Below, in pieces: positions 28,116-34,487 of a stretch of DNA of 34,487 bases. Made by a program: the position numbers and the translations under genes. A model generated the notes under the pieces. It was not told where the DNA came from. It did no database searches and saw nothing but the letters and a program-made list of their open reading frames with translations. How positions within the stretch are numbered: the stretch's first letter is position 1; the number at the start of each line of letters is the position of its first letter. This stretch comes from Thermoleophilia bacterium (lineage in GTDB: Bacteria; Actinomycetota; Thermoleophilia; Gaiellales; Gaiellaceae), in the NCBI GenBank assembly GCA_014534415.1, contig JACVRM010000002.1, forward strand, positions 1 through 34,487. The letters run 5' to 3'.

Positions 28116-28171
28116 CGGGTGCCGCCGCCCGCCCGCCGCGTCGCCCCCGTTAATGCGAGCGCCCGTCAAAC

Positions 28172-28216
28172 GAGACTCGGGGCGAAGCCTCGCCCCGAGT
28201 GTCTTAGGCTCCTAAG
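28172..28216. promoter_or_regulatory. Stem-loop plus CTTAGG-CT-CCTAAG dyad upstream of the LuxR-type gene
   Basis: ACTCGGGGCGA (28175-28185)-AGCC-TCGCCCCGAGT (28190-28200), then CTTAGGCTCCTAAG (28203-28216), ending 7 nt before ATG 28224. Confidence 0.55.
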
Positions 28217-28223
28217 CGCCACG

Positions 28224-28517
28224 ATGTCGGCGGCGAACGGTTCGTCTACCCGCGCCACCGCGCAGGCAGGCGTCCTTGAGTTGCTCGAGCGGGCGGCTCG
28301 CGGCGAGCAGATAGCGGACGACGTGCTGACCCCGCGTGAGCGCGAAGTTGTCAAGCTCGTCGCCGAGGGGCACAGCTCGAAGGAGATCGCGCAGACGCTC
28401 GTGATCAGCACGAAGACCGTCGAGCGCCACCGCTCGAACATCAGCGAGAAGCTCGGCGTGCGCGGTCAGGCCGGGCTGACGAGGTACGCGATCCGCAGCG
28501 GCCTTATCGAGGCGTAG
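28224..28517 (+). CDS. LuxR/NarL-type HTH regulator lacking a receiver domain (97 aa)
   Basis: LTPREREVVKLVAEGHSSKEIAQTLVISTKTVERHRSNISEKLGVRGQAGLTRYAIRSGLI. Confidence 0.92.
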   Translation: MSAANGSSTRATAQAGVLELLERAARGEQIADDVLTPREREVVKLVAEGHSSKEIAQTLVISTKTVERHRSNISEKLGVRGQAGLTRYAIRSGLIEA

Positions 28518-28544
28518 TCCGCCGAAGTTCGCCTTCTCGTGCGA

Positions 28545-28576
28545 ACGGTCAGGGCGGCGTCCGCCGCCCTGACCGT
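28545..28576. terminator. Strong intrinsic terminator, probably bidirectional
   Basis: ACGGTCAGGGCGGCG-TC-CGCCGCCCTGACCGT, perfect 15-bp inverted repeat between convergent genes. Confidence 0.8.
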
Positions 28577-28606
28577 CTGTCTCGAATCGCAGGTTGTCAG
28601 CGATCG

Positions 28607-29014
28607 TTACGGATACTGAGCCAGCAATTCTCCCGATGAAGTGTCGAAGACCTTGACGCTGATCAGCGTCCACTGGACCGTCATCGGCGGGCTGCATGAC
28701 GGCTGGAACGTCGCCGTCAACCCGAGCGAGAAGATCGCCTTCCCGTTCTGTACGGGGGTGATGCCTTCAGCGGAGACCGTCTGCTTGTTGGCGGCCTGAG
28801 GCTTGTTGTTGCCACGGTTCTCGCAGGCAGCTTCTGCCTCTGCTACGACCCGGACGTCCGGGATGTTGCCGAGGCCCGCCACCTTGCCGCTTACGGTAGC
28901 CGTGCTCCCGGACGTGCTGATCTTCGGCGCGCCGATGAAGTGAGCGTTTCCAGCGAGTGCTGCCGGAACCGTGACCACCGCAGCCGCGACCATGAGTAGC
29001 AGAATCTTTCGCAT
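28607..29014 (-). CDS. Small secreted protein
   Basis: Signal peptide MRKILLLMVAAAVVTVPAALAG; AAGGAG RBS upstream of the ATG on the minus strand; extracellular domain with two Cys. Confidence 0.85.
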   Translation of the reverse strand: MRKILLLMVAAAVVTVPAALAGNAHFIGAPKISTSGSTATVSGKVAGLGNIPDVRVVAEAEAACENRGNNKPQAANKQTVSAEGITPVQNGKAIFSLGLTATFQPSCSPPMTVQWTLISVKVFDTSSGELLAQYP

Positions 29015-29175
29015 TATTCTCCTTGTTCGTCTGTCAGGGCGCAGTCGGTCCCTCCGCTAAGGGCGTCCGATCCCCTGTCCATGCTTCGCTCGCTGAATCC
29101 ACGCGCGAACCTTTATTGGCCGGAGTTACACCGGTCATGTACGGCGCAGAAGAAACGAGCCGAGCCAATGCAGTT

Positions 29176-29219
29176 CGGCGCTATGCGCGGAGATTCTTCG
29201 AGTCTGCCGCTTAGCGCCG
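29176..29219. other. Long imperfect stem-loop in the intergenic region
   Basis: CGGCGCTA-TGC-GCGG-AGATTC-TTC-GAGTCT-G-CCGC-T-TAGCGCCG: 18 pairs with small internal loops. Confidence 0.5.
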
Positions 29220-29311
29220 TAGGTCGAGTGTGGCCGCAGTCACCTCCCCTTTTCTCGACCCCTGGCTAGAACCGGTCGAGTCCATCATACGCAGGATGTT
29301 GGACGTTTTCA

Positions 29312-29337
29312 ACAGCGTTTAGACACTTCAACGCTGT
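29312..29337. repeat. 8-bp inverted repeat
   Basis: ACAGCGTT-TAGACACTTC-AACGCTGT. Confidence 0.4.
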
Positions 29338-29474
29338 AAGTCGGACCCGCGGATTCGTGGCCGCATTCCGAGCGCGCTCTCGCACAACGAGTACCGGCGA
29401 GCGCCACGTACCGGCGGCGGCGCGCTGCGCGGCGGCCGGGAGGACTACTCAGCCCCATTCCGAAACATGACGCC

Positions 29475-29594
29475 GTGCCCGCCGCCGCGTCGACGCCTCA
29501 GCAGCTCGCTCTCATTGCCGCGCTCGCGCGGAATCGCGGCGAGCTGAACGCCGCCGCGCTCGAGCGCGTCCTGCAGCGGCTGAAGCGCGCCTAA
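29475..29594 (+). CDS. Candidate 39-aa small protein (not in ORF track)
   Basis: GTG...TAA: VPAAASTPQQLALIAALARNRGELNAAALERVLQRLKRA; amphipathic-helix-like; ends in the last codons of dtxR on the other strand. Confidence 0.35.
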   Translation: MPAAASTPQQLALIAALARNRGELNAAALERVLQRLKRA

Positions 29595-30277
29595 CCGGCC
29601 GCCGGCCGGACGAACAGCCCGGTCGCCGCGCGCTCGCCCACGGCGCGCTCGCCGCCGTTCAGGCGCACGGTGAACTGGCCGGCAGCCGGCTGCACGGCCT
29701 GCACCTCGATCTCCGCGCCCGGAACGAGCCCCTCGTCGTAGAACCAGTGCAGGAGGTCGCCGTCGTGCTCGGCGAGGCGGACGATCGTGGCGCGCGTGCC
29801 CGGCTCGAGCTCGGCAAGCGGCGCGAGGTCGCGGTTCTCCTCCTGCTCGACAGCAGGATCGACCGGCCAGCCGTGCGGACAGCGCTCGGGGTTGCCGAGC
29901 CGCGCCGCGATACGGTCGACCATCTCCTCCGTGAACGTGTCGCCGAGCTCGTCGGCGTGGACGTGCGCCTCGGCCGCCGTGTAGCCCATGAAGTCGGTCA
30001 ACAGGCGCTCGATGATGCGGTGCTTGCGGACGACCCGCTCGGCGCGCTCGCGGCCCGACTCGGTCAAAAGCGCCTCCTTCTGGCGGCCGCGCTCGACCAG
30101 TCCCTCGGCTTCGAGGCGCTTCAGCATCTCGCCCGCCGACGCGCGTGAGACGCCGAGCATCTCGGCGACGCGCGCCGCGAGCGTCGGGGAGCGGTTCGTC
30201 GCGGGGCGGTACTCGCCGATCGGGAAGGCCAGGAAGTAGATCGTCTCGAGGTACTCGTCCACCGAGTGGCCGGCCAC
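29591..30277 (-). CDS. DtxR/IdeR/MntR-family metal-dependent transcriptional regulator with FeoA-like C-terminal domain
   Basis: SVDEYLETIYFL, RVAEMLGVSRASAGEMLKRLEAEGLVER, RKHRIIERLLTDFMGY, HADELGDTFTEEMVDRIAARLGNPERCPHGWPV. Confidence 0.93.
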   Translation of the reverse strand: MAGHSVDEYLETIYFLAFPIGEYRPATNRSPTLAARVAEMLGVSRASAGEMLKRLEAEGLVERGRQKEALLTESGRERAERVVRKHRIIERLLTDFMGYTAAEAHVHADELGDTFTEEMVDRIAARLGNPERCPHGWPVDPAVEQEENRDLAPLAELEPGTRATIVRLAEHDGDLLHWFYDEGLVPGAEIEVQAVQPAAGQFTVRLNGGERAVGERAATGLFVRPAAG

Positions 30278-30286
30278 GCCGTCACT

Positions 30287-31891
30287 CTACCCCGGTGCGG
30301 CGGCTTCCCACGGCAGGCGCGCAGCGAGCGCGTAGACGAACGGCGCGGCGACCCCGATCAGCAGCAGCGCGGCCGGCGCAGCCTCGGAGTACGCGTCGAC
30401 CGAGGTGGCGGTCCAGATCTCGACGGCCAGGGTGTCGAAGCCGATCGGCCGCAGCAGCAGCGTCGCCGGCAGCTCCTTCATGGCACTGAGGAAGACGAGC
30501 GCCGCGCCGGTGAGGACGCCGGGCGCCGCGAGCGGCAGTGTGACGGACACCAGCACGCGGGCGCGGCCGCGCCCCAGCGTCCGGCCGGCCTCTTCGACAC
30601 GCGGGCTGACCGCGCCTAGCCCGGCCGACACGGCGGCGAGCGCCTGCGGGAGGAAGCGCACGACGTAGGCGAAGATCAGAATCGCGAGCGTCTGGTAGAG
30701 CACACCGCCGTACCGCGCGCCGAAGAAGACGAGTGCGAGCGCGACCACGATCCCCGGTAGCGCGTTGGACACGTACGCGAGCCGCTCGAGAGCGCGCGTC
30801 CAGAGAGCCGGGAAGCGCTGCGCGAGCACGGCGAGCGGGACGACGGCCACGACCGCCGCGCCTGCAGCGAGCCCGGACGCGAACACCGAGTTGCCCGCCT
30901 CGCTCCACGGCAGATCGACGGGCTTGCCGAGCTCGAGCCCGCGCGCCGTCCAGTACGCGAGCACACCGACGGGCAGCGCCAGAAACGAGCCGACCACGAG
31001 CGCGCAGAAGGCGAGCGCCGCCCACCGCCAGCGGCCGAGCGCGATGGGCGCCGGCCGGCGTGCGGAGCCGGGCGACGTGCGCACCGTGCGCGCCCGCCGC
31101 ACCCAGCCCTCCGCAAGCACGACCGCGGCAGTCAGCGCAACGAGGACGAGCGCGAGCGCCGCCGCGGAATTGCGGTCGAAGAGCGCCTGGTAGCGCAGGT
31201 ACACGGAGCGTGTCAACGCGTCGTACTGCATCAGCGAGACGGCGCCGAAGTCCGACAGCGCGTACAGCGCGACGAGCAGAGCGCCCGCCGCGATGGACGG
31301 TCGCAGCGACGGCAGCGTCACGCGGAAGAAGACGCCGGCCCGCGAGCTGCCGAGCGACTGTGCCGCCTCCTCGAGCGCCGGATCGAGCCCGCGCAGCGCG
31401 GCCGCCGTCAACAGGAAGACGTAGGGGTACGTCGAGATCGTCAGTGCCAGCAGCGCGCCCGGAAACCCGTAGATCTCGGGCAGGCGTTCGACCCCGAACG
31501 GCTCCTCCAGCACGTCCTGGAGCAGCCCGCGAGGTCCGAGCGCTCCGAGCAGGGCGAGCGCCGAGACGTAGCTGGGGATCACGAGCGGCAGGGCGGCCGC
31601 GACTGCCCACAACCGTCGGCCGGGCAGATCGGTACGGGCGACGAGCCAGGCGAGTGGCACGCCGACCGCCACCGTGGCGGCGACCACGGCGCAGACGAGC
31701 AGCGCGGTCGCCGCGACGAGGTCGGCGGTCGGCCCCGGCTCGACGAGCTCCCATGCGGCCGAGCCCGGCGGCCCCGCGCGGAGGGTGAGGTAGACGAGCG
31801 GGAGGAGAACCGCGCCGACGGCGAGGAGCGCGGGAAGCGCCAGAAAGAGTGGCGCGCGGCGGCCGAAGACGGCCGCTCGGCCGGAAGTCAC
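30287..31891 (-). CDS. fbpB: Iron(III) ABC transporter permease, fused two-domain FbpB-like
   Basis: Many TM segments; two BPD-type permease repeats (EEAAQSLGSSRAGVFFRVTLPSLRPSIAAG; EEAGRTLGRGRARVLVSVTLPLAAPGVLTG). Confidence 0.9.
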   Translation of the reverse strand: MTSGRAAVFGRRAPLFLALPALLAVGAVLLPLVYLTLRAGPPGSAAWELVEPGPTADLVAATALLVCAVVAATVAVGVPLAWLVARTDLPGRRLWAVAAALPLVIPSYVSALALLGALGPRGLLQDVLEEPFGVERLPEIYGFPGALLALTISTYPYVFLLTAAALRGLDPALEEAAQSLGSSRAGVFFRVTLPSLRPSIAAGALLVALYALSDFGAVSLMQYDALTRSVYLRYQALFDRNSAAALALVLVALTAAVVLAEGWVRRARTVRTSPGSARRPAPIALGRWRWAALAFCALVVGSFLALPVGVLAYWTARGLELGKPVDLPWSEAGNSVFASGLAAGAAVVAVVPLAVLAQRFPALWTRALERLAYVSNALPGIVVALALVFFGARYGGVLYQTLAILIFAYVVRFLPQALAAVSAGLGAVSPRVEEAGRTLGRGRARVLVSVTLPLAAPGVLTGAALVFLSAMKELPATLLLRPIGFDTLAVEIWTATSVDAYSEAAPAALLLIGVAAPFVYALAARLPWEAAAPG

Positions 31892-32922
31892 CGCGTGAAG
31901 CCGACCTCGTTCAGCATGCGCAGCGTCGCTTCGAGCTCGCGCCCGAGGCGGCCGATGTTGACGCCCGCGCCCTGGATCTTCGCGAGCGCCGGCAGGCCGG
32001 CCCGCGGCTGCACCCCGCGGACGAGCGGATACTCGGCGCGGCCGGGGCTCGTCGCAAAGAACTGCTGGGCGCCGCGCGAGAGCAGGAAGTTGATGAACCG
32101 CGTGGCCTGCACGCGCCGCTCGCTGGCGCTCACGACGCCCGCGCCCGCGACGTTCAGGAGCGCGCCGGGGTCACGCCTGGTCAGGAAGTAGTTCGCGACC
32201 GGCGCGTTCGGCTGCTCCTCCTTCAGCTGGTACAGGTAGTAGTGGTTGACGAGCCCGACCTCGATCTCGCGCCGGGCGAGCGCGGTCAGGATCTGCGAGT
32301 TCCTCGCGTAGAGCTTCGGCTCGTTCTCGCGGATCGCGACCAGCCACGCGCGCGTACGCTCGTCGCCGACCTTGAGTCGCATGGCGGTCACGAAGGCCTG
32401 GAAGGAGGCGTTCGTGGGCGGGAGGCCGATCCTGCCCTTCCAGCGGCGCTGCGTGAGACCCCAGATGGTCTTTGGGAGTTCGCTGCGCTTCACGGCGTCG
32501 GTGTTGAATGCGATGACGCGCGCGCGTCCGGTGACGCCGATCCAGCGCTTGCCCGGCGCGCGGAACCGCTTCGGGACGCGGTTGAGGGTCGTGGCCGGAA
32601 GGACGGCGAGGCGCCCTTTGGCCGCGACCGCGCCGAGCGCGCCCGCGTCCTGAGCGAAGAAGACGTCGGCCGGGCTGTTGCTCCCTTCCTCGAGCAGGGT
32701 CGCCGCCAGCTCGGCGCTGTCGCCGTAGCGGATCTCGAGCTCGATGCCCGTAAGCCGCGTGTACGTCTCGAAGAGCGGCTTCACGAACCTCTCCTCGCGG
32801 CCGGAATAGACGACGAGCTTCGTCGCTTGCAGCGCGGCGGGACGGCCGGCCGCCGTCACCGACGCCGTCAGCGACGCGGCGAGGACCGCAACGACGAGTC
32901 CGAGGCGGACGAGCGCTGTCAT
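31888..32922 (-). CDS. fbpA: Iron(III) ABC transporter substrate-binding protein, FbpA-like
   Basis: Signal peptide; LVVYSGREERFVKPLFETYTRLTGIELEIRYGDSAELAATLLEEG, ADVFFAQDAGALGAV, VNHYYLYQL (Tyr pair). Start set to ATG 32922. Confidence 0.9.
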   Translation of the reverse strand: MTALVRLGLVVAVLAASLTASVTAAGRPAALQATKLVVYSGREERFVKPLFETYTRLTGIELEIRYGDSAELAATLLEEGSNSPADVFFAQDAGALGAVAAKGRLAVLPATTLNRVPKRFRAPGKRWIGVTGRARVIAFNTDAVKRSELPKTIWGLTQRRWKGRIGLPPTNASFQAFVTAMRLKVGDERTRAWLVAIRENEPKLYARNSQILTALARREIEVGLVNHYYLYQLKEEQPNAPVANYFLTRRDPGALLNVAGAGVVSASERRVQATRFINFLLSRGAQQFFATSPGRAEYPLVRGVQPRAGLPALAKIQGAGVNIGRLGRELEATLRMLNEVGFTR

Positions 32923-32938
32923 GCGGCGCGCAACGATA

Positions 32939-32956
32939 TGTAAGGCAACCCTTACA
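32939..32956. promoter_or_regulatory. Putative DtxR-family operator 1, upstream of fbpA
   Basis: TGTAAGG-CAAC-CCTTACA, perfect 7-bp arms, 17 nt upstream of ATG 32922. Confidence 0.65.
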
Positions 32957-32962
32957 GTCAAG

Positions 32963-33988
32963 TTACGGCGCGCCGAACACCGTCACCTCGTCGCCGTGCG
33001 CGCGCAGCAGGACGCGCTCGCCCAGGCGGACGATCTCCGTCGAGGGGCGCTGGGAAACGAGCGTCGTGCCGTCACCGAGTCGCACGCGGTAGAAGACGTC
33101 GTGGCCGCGGAACTGGCGGTCGACGACCTCGCCGCTCCCCTGGGCGTCGGGCAGCAGCTCCAGGCGCTCGGGACGGATCAGGACCTCGACCGCCTCGCCG
33201 TGTCCGTTCGGCGTGACCGCGAACGAGCCGATCGGAGTGTCGACTCGGTCGCCGGCCAGGCGGCCCGGAACGAAATTCGCCGCGCCCGCGAACTCGGCCG
33301 TCCACCGGTCGGCCGGCCGCAGATAGACGTCTTCAGCGCTGCCGGCCTGCACGACGGCGCCGTCGTGCATGAGCGCGATGCGGTCGGAGAGCGAGAACGC
33401 CTCCTCGCGGTCGTGCGTGACGAGCAGCACCGTGACGCCCGCCCGGCGGAGGATCTCGGCGAGCTCCTCACGCATCGCCTGACGGAGCAGCGGGTCGATG
33501 TTGCTCCACGGCTCGTCCAGCAGAATCGTGCCCGGCTCCGGGCCGAGCGCGCGGGCGAGCGCCACGCGCTGCTGCTGTCCGCCGGACAGCTCGTGCGGGT
33601 AGCGCTGCTCGTAGCCGGCGAGCCCCACGAGCCCGAGCACCGCGGCAACGCGCCGCGCGCGTCCGCTCCGCTCGACCCCGTATCCGACGTTCTGCGCGAC
33701 GGTGCGGTGCGGAAAGAGCGCGTAGTCCTGGAACACGATGCCCACGTTGCGGCGCTCGGGAGGAACCCACGCGCGCCGGCCGGCGACCAGGCTGCCCTCC
33801 ACCTCGATCTCGCCGGTGTCCGGTGCTTCGAGCCCCGCGATCAGTCGGAGGAGCGTCGTCTTGCCGCACCCGCTCGGCCCGAGCAGAGCGACGAACTCGC
33901 CGCGTCCGGCCGTCAGGCTGGCGTCGCGCACGGCGGGAACTTGTCCGAACGACTTCGAGACGCCGGTGAGGCGGATCGTCTCCGACAT
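32963..33988 (-). CDS. fbpC: Iron(III) ABC transporter ATP-binding protein, FbpC-like
   Basis: Walker A LLGPSGCGKTTLLRLIAGL, signature ELSGGQQQRVALARAL, Walker B TILLDEPWSNID, C-terminal TOBE-like domain. Confidence 0.93.
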   Translation of the reverse strand: MSETIRLTGVSKSFGQVPAVRDASLTAGRGEFVALLGPSGCGKTTLLRLIAGLEAPDTGEIEVEGSLVAGRRAWVPPERRNVGIVFQDYALFPHRTVAQNVGYGVERSGRARRVAAVLGLVGLAGYEQRYPHELSGGQQQRVALARALGPEPGTILLDEPWSNIDPLLRQAMREELAEILRRAGVTVLLVTHDREEAFSLSDRIALMHDGAVVQAGSAEDVYLRPADRWTAEFAGAANFVPGRLAGDRVDTPIGSFAVTPNGHGEAVEVLIRPERLELLPDAQGSGEVVDRQFRGHDVFYRVRLGDGTTLVSQRPSTEIVRLGERVLLRAHGDEVTVFGAP

Positions 33989-34005
33989 GCAAGGTGAACC
34001 TTACA
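33988..34005. promoter_or_regulatory. Putative DtxR-family operator 2, abutting the fbpC start codon
   Basis: Minus strand TGTAAGG-TTCA-CCTTGCA, one arm mismatch; ends at the A of the fbpC ATG. Confidence 0.6.
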
Positions 34006-34031
34006 ACCGCCCCGCGGTACGCTCGGCGACC

Positions 34032-34487
34032 GTGCCGTTCGCCGACGTCCAGCCGCTCGTCACGCCGCGGGCGCTGACGCGGCGCTTCACGTACTCGGTG
34101 CCGGAGGGCGTCGGCAAGGGTGCAGTCGTGGCGGTCCGCTTCGGCGGTGCACGCACTCGCGGCGTCGTGGTCGGTACCGTGGCCGAGGCGCCGCCGGGCG
34201 TCGAACCCGTGGACGTCGAACGCGTGGTCGAGACGCTGCCGCCCGCGCTGGTCGACCTGGCGCTCTGGGTGGCCGACTACTACGGGTCGACGGCCGGGCG
34301 CGCGCTTGGGCTGGTCGCCCCGCACACGCGCCGCCGCCGCGTCGAGAAGCCGTCGCCGGTCGCCCGTGAGTCGCTATCGGCAGCGGCGGAGACGCCGCCG
34401 AAGCCGACGCAGGCTCAGGAGGCGGCTGTGGTCCGCATCGAGGCGGCGCTCGACGGGGGCGGCGGCAGGTTCCTCCTCTACGGCGCG
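34032..34487 (+). CDS. priA: Primosomal protein N' (PriA), N-terminal part, truncated by window edge
   Basis: Open from GTG 34032 to the end: VPFADVQPLVTPRALTRRFTYSVPEGVGKGAVVAVRFGGARTRGVVVGTV...LALWVADYYGSTAGRALGLVAPHTRRRR...PTQAQEAAVVRIEAAL. Not in the ORF track. Confidence 0.85.
   Translation, partial: MPFADVQPLVTPRALTRRFTYSVPEGVGKGAVVAVRFGGARTRGVVVGTVAEAPPGVEPVDVERVVETLPPALVDLALWVADYYGSTAGRALGLVAPHTRRRRVEKPSPVARESLSAAAETPPKPTQAQEAAVVRIEAALDGGGGRFLLYGA

Noticed and set aside
27486-28153. Plus-strand ORFs of 203 and 191 aa
   Set aside because: Arg/Ser-rich; the minus-strand ORF 27440..27997 has a clear TM segment and normal composition.
28203-28216. CTTAGGCTCCTAAG considered as a DtxR box
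   Set aside because: The arms are 2 bp apart, unlike the 18-bp TGTAAGG-N4-CCTTRCA sites at fbpA/fbpC; more consistent with another regulator such as the adjacent LuxR-type protein.
29023-29269. Two short plus-strand ORFs (63 and 62 aa)
   Set aside because: No RBS and unnatural composition; they cover the imperfect hairpin, so a structured non-coding region is more likely.

Overview
High-GC actinobacterial chromosome segment (gene content and order suggest a Thermoleophilia/Gaiella-type organism; taxonomic inference only). Left part (1-12.2 kb) is mostly core: a truncated ECF sigma factor with a putative membrane anti-sigma partner, lgt, scpA-scpB, an rluB-type pseudouridine synthase, a GNAT protein, trpS (minus strand), then aroF-aroA-cmk-plsC-der. 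The middle (13.1-24.0 kb) is a glycerol/dihydroxyacetone block: MIP channel, dhaK, dhaL, glpK, a minus-strand small repeat protein, glpA-glpB-glpC, and a DhaM-HPr-EI fusion. It is followed by a CDP-alcohol phosphatidyltransferase, a DUF3352-like lipoprotein and metK. The right part (27.4-34.5 kb) has a receiver-less LuxR-type regulator, a secreted small protein, a DtxR-family regulator, an FbpABC-like iron ABC transporter and the 5' end of priA. No tRNA, rRNA, CRISPR or transposase was seen. The most interesting signals are mostly non-coding: (i) a candidate leaderless Trp-rich leader peptide (W-S-W) plus nested stem-loops upstream of trpS; (ii) a repeated TANNNT/GATAAT-N6-8-start codon layout implying many leaderless mRNAs; (iii) two matching 18-bp dyads (TGTAAGG-N4-CCTT[A/G]CA) at the iron-transporter genes next to dtxR; (iv) two perfect 13-bp hairpins bracketing the plsC/der GTGA overlap; (v) an 86-aa protein with four G[TD]FAxGQE repeats; (vi) a run of dyads upstream of the orphan LuxR gene; and (vii) small ORFs missed by the ORF track. 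All calls are from reading the sequence; no database search was run.
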